64,000 nucleotides of DNA from the NCBI RefSeq assembly GCF_029846255.1, contig NZ_JARVWQ010000002.1, forward strand, positions 1,240,001 through 1,304,000, read 5' to 3'. Source of the DNA: Amnibacterium sp. CER49 (GTDB lineage: Bacteria; Actinomycetota; Actinomycetes; Actinomycetales; Microbacteriaceae). This document shows positions 17,019 to 25,064 of this stretch, piece after piece (the first letter of the stretch is position 1; every line of letters begins with the position of its first letter). A program made the translations under genes and the position numbers. The notes under the pieces are model-generated. The model was given only the letters and a program-made list of their open reading frames with translations, did no database searches and was not told the origin of the DNA.

Positions 17019-17689
17019 CGCTCGGGCCGTCCCACCTGGTAGCCCACACCGCGCACCGTCGCGATGAGCTCCGGCACCGTCTTGTGCCGGATGTAGTGCA
17101 CGTACGTGCGCACGACGCCGAGCTTCTCCCCCTCGGGGAAGACGCTGCGCAGGATCCGCTCGGGCGCGAAGGTGCGGTCGGGGCTCTCCGCGAGCAGCCG
17201 GAGGATGTCCGACTCCTTCTCCGTGAGCGCGACGCGGTCCTGGCCGGGCGAGGTCAGCGCCCTGCCGTCCGGGTAGAAGCGCCAGCAGCCGATGTCGAGC
17301 ACGGTCTCCTCGATCGCGCTCGCGCGCCGCAGCGCGCGGAGACGGGCGAGCAGCTCGTCCGTCTCGAACGGCTTCACGAGGTAGTCGTTCGCACCGCTGT
17401 CGAGTCCCTCGACCCGGTCCTGCAGCGTGCCGTAGGCGGACAGGAGCAGGATCGGCACCCGACGGCCGGCGGCGCGGACGCGGCGCAGCAGCTCGAGCCC
17501 GTCGAGCTCGGGGAGGCGCCGGTCGAGGACGACGGCCTCGAATCCGTTCGAGAGCACGGCGTCGAGGCCGGCGAGGCCGTCCTGCACGAGGGTCACGTCG
17601 TAGGTCTCGCCGAGGATCTCGGCCATCAGCGGGCCGAGCCGGGCGTCGTCCTCGACGATCAGCAGGGCGGGCAGTGGGCTATCCGACAT
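17015..17689 (-). CDS. OmpR/PhoB-family response regulator
   Basis: 224 aa. Receiver domain 1-120 with the acidic pair IVEDD (13-15), phospho-acceptor Asp56 in VVLDRRLPELDG, the Thr/Ser position (LLLSAYG) and Lys in YLVKPF. The C-terminal DNA-binding domain (about 130-222) ends in a short RTYVHYIRHKTVPELIATVR recognition region; its helices look somewhat divergent from classical OmpR wings. It overlaps DedA by 11 bp and the kinase by 4 bp. Targets may include its own operon and the divergent DUF347 gene. Confidence 0.92.
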   Translation of the reverse strand: MSDSPLPALLIVEDDARLGPLMAEILGETYDVTLVQDGLAGLDAVLSNGFEAVVLDRRLPELDGLELLRRVRAAGRRVPILLLSAYGTLQDRVEGLDSGANDYLVKPFETDELLARLRALRRASAIEETVLDIGCWRFYPDGRALTSPGQDRVALTEKESDILRLLAESPDRTFAPERILRSVFPEGEKLGVVRTYVHYIRHKTVPELIATVRGVGYQVGRPER

Positions 17690-18293
17690 GAGCGCCCTCC
17701 CGGCGGCTGCGGCGGCGCTTCAGGAGTGCCGAGATCACGATCGGCGCGATCGAGATCACGACGACCAGGGCGAGGAGCACCTCGAGGTTGTTGACGATGA
17801 AGGGCACGCCGCCGAGCGCGCTGCCGAGCAGCGTCACGCCGCCCGCCCAGAGCACGGCGCCCACGATGTTCCAGGTGAGGAACCGGGGGTAGTGGTAGCG
17901 GGCGCTGCCCGCGGCGAGGGCGACGTAGGTGCGGACGATCGGCACGAAGCGGCCGAGCACGAGCGCGGCCCCGCCGTACTTCGCGAAGAAGCCCTCGGCC
18001 TCGTGGAGGTGCCGCAGCTTCAGCACCCGCGCGTCCTCCTTGAAGAGGCGGCGGCCGAACCGCAGGCCGAGCCAGTACGCGACCTGGTTGCCGAGCACGC
18101 CGGCCACGACCCCGACCACGATGATCTGCCAGATCTCGAGCCCCAGCTTCGCGTGCAGCAGCCCCGCCGTGACGAGCAGCGAGTCACCGGGCAGGAACGG
18201 GAACAGCACCCCGGATTCGATGAAGACCATGAGGCCGATGGCGGCGAGCGCCCATGGGCCGAGCGAGGTGAGGAGGTTCCCGAGATCGAACAT
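17679..18293 (-). CDS. DedA family membrane protein
   Basis: 204 aa, ATG. SNARE-associated/DedA fold: FIESGVLFPFLPGDSLLVTAG carries the conserved E and PGDS; GNQVAYWLGLRFGRR and FVPIVRTYVALAAGSARY supply the family FxRxxP-like motif (GRFVPIVR). Four or more helices plus a basic C-tail. DedA proteins act in proton-dependent lipid flipping (undecaprenyl phosphate or phospholipids) and envelope homeostasis. Being first in an operon with a two-component system suggests envelope-stress sensing; this is inference. Confidence 0.9.
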   Translation of the reverse strand: MFDLGNLLTSLGPWALAAIGLMVFIESGVLFPFLPGDSLLVTAGLLHAKLGLEIWQIIVVGVVAGVLGNQVAYWLGLRFGRRLFKEDARVLKLRHLHEAEGFFAKYGGAALVLGRFVPIVRTYVALAAGSARYHYPRFLTWNIVGAVLWAGGVTLLGSALGGVPFIVNNLEVLLALVVVISIAPIVISALLKRRRSRREGAHVG

Positions 18294-18302
18294 CGGATCA
18301 AG

Positions 18303-18312
18303 GTTCCGGAAC
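18303..18312. promoter_or_regulatory. GTTCCGGAAC palindrome in divergent promoter region
   Basis: Perfect 10-bp palindrome 10 nt upstream of the dedA start, in the 111-bp divergent space shared with the DUF347 gene at 18405. It is a candidate operator. A near-palindrome TGAGGCAC...GTGCGCCTCA (18335-18377) lies further into the same gap. Confidence 0.35.
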
Positions 18313-18404
18313 GAGCACTGAGGAAGCCGTGAGGCACCCGGAAGACTCCCCCGGGCCGTGCGCCTCAGCGACGGATCAGCAGATCTCGGTCATCCTCGTC
18401 CTCC

Positions 18405-19190
18405 ATGAGCCCCGAGACGCCCGTCCGCCTCGTCGTGCCCGCGGTGCTGAACCGCGTCCCGCTCGTGACCCCGCTGTTCTGGGTCGTCAAGGTGCTGACG
18501 ACCGGCATGGGCGAGACGATGTCGGACTTCCTCGTGAAGCACTACCCGCCCGAGATCGTCGTGCCGCTCGGCTTCGTCTTCCTCGTCGCGATGCTCGTCG
18601 CGCAGTTCCGCCTCCGACGGTACGTCGCGGCCGTCTACTGGACCACCGCCCTCGCGGTGAGCATCTTCGGCACGATGGCGGCGGACGTGCTCCACGTCGG
18701 TCTCGGCGTGCCCTACGTCGCCTCCACGATCGTGTTCGCGGTGGCGCTCGCGGTCGTGTTCGTGCTCTGGCACCGCAGCGAGCGCACCCTGTCGGTGCAC
18801 GCGATCATCACCGCCCGCCGCGAGCGCTTCTACTGGGCGGCGGTGCTCGCCACCTTCGCGCTCGGCACGGCCGCAGGCGACTGGACCGCGGTGAGCCTGC
18901 ACCTCGGCTTCCTCGGCTCGGGCGTGCTCTTCGCCGTCGCGATCGCCGTGCCGGCGCTCGCGCACCGGTTCGCGGGGCTGGGCCCGGTGCTCGCGTTCTG
19001 GACCGCCTACGTGATCACCCGCCCGCTCGGGGCCTCGTTCTCCGACTGGATCGCGGTGCCCGCCTCGCGTGGCGGCCTCGACGTCGGCACCGGGCTCGTG
19101 AGCGTCGTCGAGCTCGCGGTGTTCATCGTGCTCGTCGTCGTGCTCTCGATGCGCAAGCGCGACGTCGAGGTCGTGCCCGCCGCGGCCTGA
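18405..19190 (+). CDS. DUF347 (COG4705) polytopic membrane protein
   Basis: 261 aa, ATG. Eight or so hydrophobic segments arranged as internal repeats whose hallmark is FWVVKVLTTGMGETMSDFL at about residue 25, echoed by FALGTAAGDWTAV and YVITRPLGASFSDWIAVP. These repeats (TT.GET..D, LG...GD, TRPLGASF.DW) define DUF347. The biochemical function of the family is not established; a transport role is often assumed. It is divergent from the DedA-RR-HK operon, so shared control is plausible. Confidence 0.82.
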   Translation: MSPETPVRLVVPAVLNRVPLVTPLFWVVKVLTTGMGETMSDFLVKHYPPEIVVPLGFVFLVAMLVAQFRLRRYVAAVYWTTALAVSIFGTMAADVLHVGLGVPYVASTIVFAVALAVVFVLWHRSERTLSVHAIITARRERFYWAAVLATFALGTAAGDWTAVSLHLGFLGSGVLFAVAIAVPALAHRFAGLGPVLAFWTAYVITRPLGASFSDWIAVPASRGGLDVGTGLVSVVELAVFIVLVVVLSMRKRDVEVVPAAA

Positions 19191-19196
19191 CCCGCG

Positions 19197-19943
19197 TCAG
19201 TCGAGCGCGCCCGGGCGGACCCGGACGGGCGCGAGCGCGGCGACGACCAGCGCGGCGGTGATCGAGCCGGCGGCCATGATCGCGGCGAGCACGACGATCT
19301 GGAACCGGCCCGCGTCGAGCGGTGAGACGCCGCCGAAGATCGCGCCCACGAACGCGCCGGGCAGCGTGACGAGCCCCGTCGTCCGGGTCTGGTCGGTCGA
19401 CGGGATGAGCGCCGAGTAGACGGCGGACCGGGCGAGCGTGCGGGTCGACTCGCGCGGCGTCGCTCCGAGCGCGAGCCAGCCCTCGACCTGCTCCCAGGAG
19501 TCCGTGACGGACTCGGTGAAGCGGCGCCCGGCGAGCGTCGCGATCGACATCGCGTTGCCGACCACGATGCCGCCGATCGCGAGCGCGTACCGGGCCGTGA
19601 AGGCGATCGCCCCGGTGCCGAACACGACGACGAGGGTGACGAGGATGCCGCAGCCCATCGCCCCGGCCATGACGGCGAGGTGCTGCGCGCTCCAGCCGAT
19701 GCGCCGCGTCGCGGTCGACACGGCGACACCGAACATGACGAGCAGGGCGGCGCCCACCCAGAGCGGATCGCGGATCACGCCGGCGAGCACGAGGCTGATG
19801 ACCGCGAGCTGCAGCGCGCCGCGGAGGATCGCGAGGGTCGGCGCTGAGCGGTGCGGGGTCCGCACGACGGTGAGCACCCCGACCGTGATGGCCGCGAGCA
19901 CGGCGACGCCCAGGAGCGAGGGCAGGAGCGTCGCGAGGAGCAC
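19197..19943 (-). CDS. fetB: FetB-type ABC transporter permease (UPF0014)
   Basis: 248 aa, GTG start with a TAGCCT box 6 nt upstream (19955-19950). Seven hydrophobic helices; family signatures GNAMSIATLAGRRF, LALGATPRESTRTLARSAV and GLVTLPGAFVGAIFGGVSPLDAG match FetB/YbbM. In E. coli FetAB exports iron and protects against peroxide. No FetA ATPase gene is adjacent here, so the partner must be elsewhere or the protein works differently. It is convergent with the DUF347 gene (6-nt gap). Confidence 0.82.
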   Translation of the reverse strand: MLLATLLPSLLGVAVLAAITVGVLTVVRTPHRSAPTLAILRGALQLAVISLVLAGVIRDPLWVGAALLVMFGVAVSTATRRIGWSAQHLAVMAGAMGCGILVTLVVVFGTGAIAFTARYALAIGGIVVGNAMSIATLAGRRFTESVTDSWEQVEGWLALGATPRESTRTLARSAVYSALIPSTDQTRTTGLVTLPGAFVGAIFGGVSPLDAGRFQIVVLAAIMAAGSITAALVVAALAPVRVRPGALD

Positions 19944-19949
19944 GGCCCG

Positions 19950-19955
19950 AGGCTA
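19950..19955 (-). promoter_or_regulatory. -10 box of fetB, leaderless start
   Basis: TAGCCT on the minus strand, 6 nt (CGGGCC) before GTG 19943. Confidence 0.5.
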
Positions 19956-20046
19956 TGGCCCGCGCCCGTGCGACGTCGGCCGGGATCCTCGGGACCGCAC
20001 GCTGCGCCTTCGTCGTCGACCCCGACAGACCTCCCAGCCCCGCTGC

Positions 20047-20052
20047 TAGCGT
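20047..20052 (+). promoter_or_regulatory. -10 box of GH3 gene
   Basis: TAGCGT, 37 nt before the ATG at 20090, leaving a short leader that contains the GGGGAGGCGG Shine-Dalgarno. No convincing -35 is seen. Confidence 0.4.
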
Positions 20053-20089
20053 GACGCCGCCCGCAGGGGCGGGCGGGGAGGCGGCGACG

Positions 20090-22270
20090 ATGGCGGAGAG
20101 CACGCGGTTCGACGAGGCGGCGGCGCAGGTGCGGGCGGGCGCGGACCCGCGCGAGGCCGCGGCGGCGCTGCTGCAGGAGCTGACGCCGGAGGAGCGGCTC
20201 TCGCTGCTCGACGGCGACGAGCCGTTCTGGCAGGGCTTCCGGCGGATGGTCGTCGAGGGCTACAACCACACGCCCTACGTGCACGGCGCCGTGCCGCGGC
20301 TCGGCATCCCCGGCCTCCGCTTCGGCGACGGCCCGCGCGGCGTCGTGCTCGGGCAGGCGACCGCGTTCCCCGTCTCGATGGCGCGCGGCGCGACCTGGGA
20401 CCCGTCGCTCGAGGAGCGCGTCGGCACCGCCATCGGACGCGAGCTGCGCGCCCTCGGCGGCAACTTCTTCGGCGGCATCTGCATCAACCTGCCGCGGCAC
20501 CCCGCGTGGGGCCGCATCCAGGAGACCTACGGCGAGGACCCGCTGCTGCTCGGCGACTTCGGCGCCGCGCTCCATCGCGGCGTCGCGCCGAACGCGATGA
20601 CCACCGTGAAGCACTACGCGCTGAACTCCATGGAGAACGCGCGCTTCACGGTCGACGTGACGATCGACGAGGCGAGCCTGCAGGAGGTGTTCCTGCCGCA
20701 CTTCCGCCGCGTCGTCGAGGCGGGTGCCGACGCCGTCATGACCGCCTACAACTCGGTGAACGGCGCGTGGGCGGGCGAGAACCGGCACCTCATCACCGAG
20801 GTGCTGCGCGAGCAATGGGGCTTCCGCGGCATCGCCGTGTCCGACTTCATCTGGGGCCTCCGCGACCCGATCGCGTCGCTGCGGGCCGGGCTCGACGTGG
20901 AGGAGCCGTTCTCGGAGCAGCGCGCCCCCGTGCTGCCCGAGGCCGTCGCCGCCGACCCCGACCTGCGAAGCGAGGCGGACGCCGCCGCGATCCGGATCCT
21001 CGCCGTCGAGCTCGCCTTCGCGGCCCGCCGGGTGTCGGACGAGCCCGGCCCGTCGGTGGTGTTCTCGGCCGAGCACCGCGCGCTCGCCCGCGAGGTGGCG
21101 ACCCGCTCGATGGTGCTGCTGAAGAACGCGCCGGTCGAGGGCGCGCCGGTGCTGCCGCTCGAGACGGGCGCGCTCCGCCGCCTCGCCGTGATCGGCGACC
21201 TCGCCGCGCGCCCCAACACCGGCGACAACGGCTCCTCCGACGTCCGCTCCCCCGCCGTGTCGACGCCGCTCGACGGCCTCCGCGCGGGGCTCGCGGGCGT
21301 CGAGGTGACCGCCGCCGGTGACGACCCGCAGCAGGCGGCGATGGTCGCGGCCGATGCGGACGCCGCCGTCGTCGTGGTCGGCTACACGGCGCAGGACGAG
21401 GGCGAGTACATCGAGGCGGGCGCGTTCCTCGCCCCCGACCTCGTCGCCACCTACCCGCCGACCGAGGGCGACGCGTGGGCGGAGGACTTCCTGGGCAGCG
21501 CCGGCGGGCAGGCGGGCGCGGGCGGCATCGTCGGTGGTGCGGCCGGCGGCGACCGGCGCAGCCTGCGCCTGCACCGGCACCACGTCGAGCTGATCGAGGC
21601 GGTCGCCGCGGCGAACCCGCGCACCGTCGTCGTGATCGTCGCGGCAGGCGCGGTCATCACCGAGGAGTGGCGCGAGCGGGTGCCCGCGGTGCTGCTCGGC
21701 TGGTACGCGGGCAGCGAGGGCGGTGCGGCGCTCGCCGACGTGCTCACCGGCGCGGTCGACGTCGCCGGGCGTCTGCCGTTCTCCATCCCCCGCAGCGAGG
21801 ACGACCTGCCGTTCTTCGACCCGGACGCCACGAGCATCACCTACGACCGCTGGTTCGGGCAGCGCCTGCTCGACCGCGACGGGGTCGACGCGGCGTTCCC
21901 GCTCGGGTTCGGCCTCTCGTACACGCGGTTCGCGATCGCGGACCTCGAGCTCGGCCCGGTCGACGGCGAGCACTTCGCGGCGCGCGCCACGGTCACGAAC
22001 ACCGGCGATCGCGACGGGCGGCACGTCGTGCAGCTGTACGCCGAGCCGCACGAGGCGGCCGGCGACTTCCCGCGGCGGGTGCTCGTCGGCTTCGCGGGCG
22101 TCGAGGTGCCCGCGGGCGGCAGCCGCACGGTCGAGCTGCGCGGCTCCGTCCGGCCCCTGCAGCGCTGGACCGACGAGGGCTTCGTGCCCGCGGCGGCCGA
22201 GGCGCTCGTCGCCGCCGGCGCGGACGCCGCGGACCGCACCGGCCCGACCGCACGCCTCCGGCTGCGGTAG
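20090..22270 (+). CDS. Glycoside hydrolase family 3 beta-glycosidase
   Basis: 726 aa, ATG after GGGGAGG. No signal peptide, so probably cytoplasmic. GH3 N-domain with the substrate-binding VKHYALNSMENARF and the nucleophile Asp252 in GIAVSDFIWGLRD; GH3 C-domain with MVLLKNAPVEGAPVLPLE, DNGSSDVRSP and VVVVGYTAQDEGEY; then PFGLSYT-like LGFGLSYTRF and a fibronectin-III-like C-terminal domain (NTGDRDGRHVVQLYAEP). Likely beta-glucosidase or beta-xylosidase; substrate uncertain. It is convergent with a sugar-type permease gene, separated by 93-bp direct repeats. Confidence 0.92.
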   Translation: MAESTRFDEAAAQVRAGADPREAAAALLQELTPEERLSLLDGDEPFWQGFRRMVVEGYNHTPYVHGAVPRLGIPGLRFGDGPRGVVLGQATAFPVSMARGATWDPSLEERVGTAIGRELRALGGNFFGGICINLPRHPAWGRIQETYGEDPLLLGDFGAALHRGVAPNAMTTVKHYALNSMENARFTVDVTIDEASLQEVFLPHFRRVVEAGADAVMTAYNSVNGAWAGENRHLITEVLREQWGFRGIAVSDFIWGLRDPIASLRAGLDVEEPFSEQRAPVLPEAVAADPDLRSEADAAAIRILAVELAFAARRVSDEPGPSVVFSAEHRALAREVATRSMVLLKNAPVEGAPVLPLETGALRRLAVIGDLAARPNTGDNGSSDVRSPAVSTPLDGLRAGLAGVEVTAAGDDPQQAAMVAADADAAVVVVGYTAQDEGEYIEAGAFLAPDLVATYPPTEGDAWAEDFLGSAGGQAGAGGIVGGAAGGDRRSLRLHRHHVELIEAVAAANPRTVVVIVAAGAVITEEWRERVPAVLLGWYAGSEGGAALADVLTGAVDVAGRLPFSIPRSEDDLPFFDPDATSITYDRWFGQRLLDRDGVDAAFPLGFGLSYTRFAIADLELGPVDGEHFAARATVTNTGDRDGRHVVQLYAEPHEAAGDFPRRVLVGFAGVEVPAGGSRTVELRGSVRPLQRWTDEGFVPAAAEALVAAGADAADRTGPTARLRLR

Positions 22271-22287
22271 CGGGCTCGGGGTCGGCG

Positions 22288-22561
22288 GCCACGGATTCGG
22301 TCCACCGGCGCTCCCGCCACGGATGCGGTCCCTGGACGGGATCCGGTGCCGCCGACCGGATCGGTGGCGGGATAGAGCCCGGATTCAGGCCGGACGGTCC
22401 GAACGGCCGGGACTCAGGACCGGCGGTGCTGAATCCCGGCCTCCGTCCTGAATCGTGGTTCGACGTTCGCCACGGATTCGGTCCAGCGGCGCTCCGGCCA
22501 CGGATTCGGGCCCTGGACGGGATCCGCTGCCACGGACCGAATCGGTGGCGGGGCGGAGCCC
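22288..22561. repeat. Two 93-bp direct repeats with internal palindromes, in a convergent gap
   Basis: Copy A 22288-22380 and copy B 22469-22561 begin GCCACGGATTCGGTCCA and end with GAGCCC; I count about 11-12 differences in 93 positions. Each copy starts with GCCACGGATTCGGTCC and carries near its end the inverted form GGACCGAATCGGTGGC (exact in B, degenerate in A), so each can form a long stem. The 88-bp spacer contains its own inverted pair, GGATTCAGG (22381) and CCTGAATC (22447). The block fills the whole gap between the GH3 stop (22270) and the permease stop (22570). Confidence 0.9.
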
Positions 22562-22569
22562 GTCGCCCC

Positions 22570-23358
22570 TCAGGTGCCCGCGAGGGAGCCGCTGACCCCG
22601 CCGAGGCTGAAGTAGCGGTGGAACACCGCGAACACGAGCAGCGGCGGGATCAGCGCGACGACCGCGAGCGCCGGGCCGCCTCCGCCGCCCGCCACCCCGA
22701 GGCCGAGCGTGTAGTTCGTGTTCGTGCCGAGGAAGAGGCTCGCGATCCAGTAGTCGTTCCATGCGAAGAGGAACGTGTAGACCGCGGTGGAGAGCACCCC
22801 GGGCAGCGCGTTGCGGAGCACGACGCGCACGAAGCCGCCGAGCACGCCGCACCCGTCGAGCCAGGCCGCCTCCTCGAGCTCGGCCGGGATCGCGTCGAAT
22901 GCGGCGCCCATCATCCAGATGCCGACCGACACGGCCGCGCCGATGTAGAGGATCGTGACGCCGACCAGGTCGTCCACGAGCCCGATCTGCGCGAACACGA
23001 CGAAGAGCGGCACGAGGAAGACGACGAGCGGCAGCGACTGCACGCCGAACACGAGCAGCGAGAACACCGCGACGCGGCGTCCCCGCCCGCGCGAGAGCAC
23101 GTACCCGGCGGGCGCGGCGACGAGCACCGTCACGAGGACCGTGACGGCGGTCGTGCCGAGGCTGTTGCGGAGGAGGAGCAGCGTCGTCGGGTTCGCGAGC
23201 GTGAGCGCGAGCACGCCGAGCGGGCCGCCCGGCACGTCGCCGCCATCGTCCCCGAGCGGCAGCAGCGCACGCCAGACGATCGACAGCACCGGGAGGAGCA
23301 GCACGACCGTCACGACGAGCAGGACGGCGAACCGCAGCCAGGGGCCGCGGCGCCTCAC
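22570..23358 (-). CDS. Carbohydrate ABC transporter permease (MalG/UgpE-like), orphan
   Basis: 262 aa from a GTG that overlaps the SDR stop (GTGA). Six helices: about 9-27, 65-90, 98-118, 130-150, 178-200 and 232-255. The EAA loop motif ELEEAAWLDGCGVLGGFVRVVLRNALPG, which contacts the ATPase, is intact. MalG-type permeases need a second permease, a binding protein and an ATPase; none is encoded nearby. It may partner with components elsewhere, or be a leftover of a larger cluster. The C-terminus is slightly longer and Gly-rich (GVAGGGGGPALAVV) between the last helices. Confidence 0.82.
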   Translation of the reverse strand: MRRRGPWLRFAVLLVVTVVLLLPVLSIVWRALLPLGDDGGDVPGGPLGVLALTLANPTTLLLLRNSLGTTAVTVLVTVLVAAPAGYVLSRGRGRRVAVFSLLVFGVQSLPLVVFLVPLFVVFAQIGLVDDLVGVTILYIGAAVSVGIWMMGAAFDAIPAELEEAAWLDGCGVLGGFVRVVLRNALPGVLSTAVYTFLFAWNDYWIASLFLGTNTNYTLGLGVAGGGGGPALAVVALIPPLLVFAVFHRYFSLGGVSGSLAGT

Positions 23359-24131
23359 GCGGTCTCGCCGCGCTGCGCCGCCGTCTCGTACGCCTTGGCC
23401 GGGATCTGGGTCGCGAGCTTGCCGCCGCTCACATCGATGAGGGTCCCCGTGATGTAGCCGGCCTGATCGCTCGCGAGGAACTTCAGCACGTCCGCGACGT
23501 CGCGCGGCTCCTCCCAGCGCCGCAGCGACAGGGTGTCGAGCAGCCGGTCCTGCGCGGCCTGCGGCATCTCGGCGAAGCCGTTGATGCCCGTCGGCACCAT
23601 GCCGGGCGCGTAGGCGTTGACGGTGGCCCCGTAGGGGCCGAGCTCGCTCGCGAGCACCCGCGTCAGCTGCACGACGGCCGCCTTCGAGGCCGCGTAGGCG
23701 GAGCTGTTCACGCTCGGCACGATCGCGGCGAACGACGCGGCGTTCAGGATGCGGCCCGACCGCTGCCGCTGCATCACCGGCACCACCGCCTTGCACATGC
23801 GGAACACGCCGCCGACGTTGATCTCGAAGAGGCGCCGCCAGGCGTCGTCGGCGATCGTCTCGAGCGGTCCCTCGAGGTTGATGCCCGCGTTGTTCACCAG
23901 CACGTCGATGCGGCCGTGCCGCTCGACGATGCGACGGACGACGTCCTGCACGGCGGTCTCGTCGCCCACGTCGCAGACGAGGTCGTCGTCGCCCACCGGG
24001 AAGCCGCCGCCCTCGAGGTCGAGGCGGACCACGCGGGCGCCCTCCTCGGCGAACGACTCGGCGATGCCGGCGCCGATCCCGCGAGCCGCGCCGGTCACGA
24101 TCACGACCCGATCCCTGAGATCGATCTGCAT
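23355..24131 (-). CDS. SDR family oxidoreductase
   Basis: 258 aa, ATG 24131 after GGGAGGTCCAC. Cofactor motif VTGAARGIGAGIAESFAEEG, NAD-preferring acidic DLEGG after beta-2, VNNAGIN, catalytic Ser in LNAASFAAIVPSV, YAASK, and YAPGMVPTGINGFAEMP. The C-terminal SGGKLATQIPAKAYE tail is unusual. An acidic residue at the end of beta-2 suggests NAD(H). It resembles sugar-alcohol or gluconate-type dehydrogenases. The overlap with the sugar permease suggests that the two act on the same carbohydrate. A minus-strand TATGCT -10 box lies near 24154. Confidence 0.83.
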   Translation of the reverse strand: MQIDLRDRVVIVTGAARGIGAGIAESFAEEGARVVRLDLEGGGFPVGDDDLVCDVGDETAVQDVVRRIVERHGRIDVLVNNAGINLEGPLETIADDAWRRLFEINVGGVFRMCKAVVPVMQRQRSGRILNAASFAAIVPSVNSSAYAASKAAVVQLTRVLASELGPYGATVNAYAPGMVPTGINGFAEMPQAAQDRLLDTLSLRRWEEPRDVADVLKFLASDQAGYITGTLIDVSGGKLATQIPAKAYETAAQRGETA

Positions 24132-24222
24132 GTGGACCTCCCGGTGGCGGCGAGCATACTGAGCGCGCCGGAGTGGCCACTGAGGGCGGGGGCCGGCCCT
24201 CGTCGAGCGCTGAGGGAGGGCG

Positions 24223-24942
24223 ATGGGCGACCCACGGGTGCTCTGGGTGACGGGGGCGGGATCCGGCATGGGGCGGGCCGCAGCCGTCACCGCCGCCGCC
24301 GGCAGGCGGGTCGTGGTGTCGGGGCGTCGGCGCGAGCAGCTCGACGGGACCGCTCGCGCGGTCGAGGCGGCCGGCGGCGAGGCGCTGGTGCTCCCGCTCG
24401 ACGTCACCGACACCGCCGCGATCGCGGACGCGCACCGCGAGCTCGCGTCGCGCTGGGGCGCGGTGTCCGACCTCGTGCTCTCCGCCGGGTCGAACAGCCC
24501 GCACCGCCGGTGGGGCGACCAGACCATGGAGGGCTTCGAGCGGATCGTCGCCACGAACCTCATGGCGGTCGCCGCCGTGATCGAGGCGACGCTGCCGGAT
24601 CTGCGCGCCGCGCGGGGCACCGCGGTCGTCATCTCGTCGTACTCCGGCTGGTCGTTCTCGCCCGGCGCCGGTGTCGCCTACAGCGCGAGCAAGACCGCGC
24701 TGGGTTCGGTCTGCCGCAACCTGAACGCCCAGGAGTGGGAGTCGGGGGTGCGCGCGACCCACCTCTGCCCGGGCGACGTGAACACCGGCTTCCTCGAGCT
24801 GCGTCCCGAGGTGCCGGCCGACGAGGTGCGCCGCGGCATGCTGCAGCCCGAGGACGTGGGCCGCGCCGTCGCGTTCGTGCTCGACTCGCCGCCCCACGTG
24901 CGCATCGACGAGCTGGTGCTGAGCCCCACGCAGCAGCACTGA
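24223..24942 (+). CDS. SDR family oxidoreductase
   Basis: 239 aa, ATG after GAGGGAGGGCG. TGAGSGMGRAAAVTAAAAG-type cofactor motif with SGRR at beta-2 (NADPH-like Arg pair), LSAGSNS in place of NNAG, catalytic Ser in VISSYSGWSFSPGAG, and YSASK. C-terminal PGDVNTGFLELRPE and a QPEDVGRAVAFVLDSPPHVRIDEL segment are typical of DltE/YdfG-like serine or 3-hydroxy acid dehydrogenases. It is divergent from the preceding SDR. Substrate unknown. Confidence 0.82.
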   Translation: MGDPRVLWVTGAGSGMGRAAAVTAAAGRRVVVSGRRREQLDGTARAVEAAGGEALVLPLDVTDTAAIADAHRELASRWGAVSDLVLSAGSNSPHRRWGDQTMEGFERIVATNLMAVAAVIEATLPDLRAARGTAVVISSYSGWSFSPGAGVAYSASKTALGSVCRNLNAQEWESGVRATHLCPGDVNTGFLELRPEVPADEVRRGMLQPEDVGRAVAFVLDSPPHVRIDELVLSPTQQH

Positions 24943-25052
24943 CCCGGCAGCGCCGACCGGGCAGCACCGCGCCCGCCGGCACCGTCCCGGCCGGCTCTGA
25001 GGATCCGCCTCCGATCCCTCGGCCGCGCCGGGCATGCCGTCGGAGCGCTCGA

Positions 25053-25058
25053 TAGCGT
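25053..25058 (+). promoter_or_regulatory. -10 box of the Na+/H+ antiporter gene, leaderless start
   Basis: TAGCGT separated by 6 nt (CGAGGC) from ATG 25065. No Shine-Dalgarno lies in between. Confidence 0.5.
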
Positions 25059-25064
25059 CGAGGC

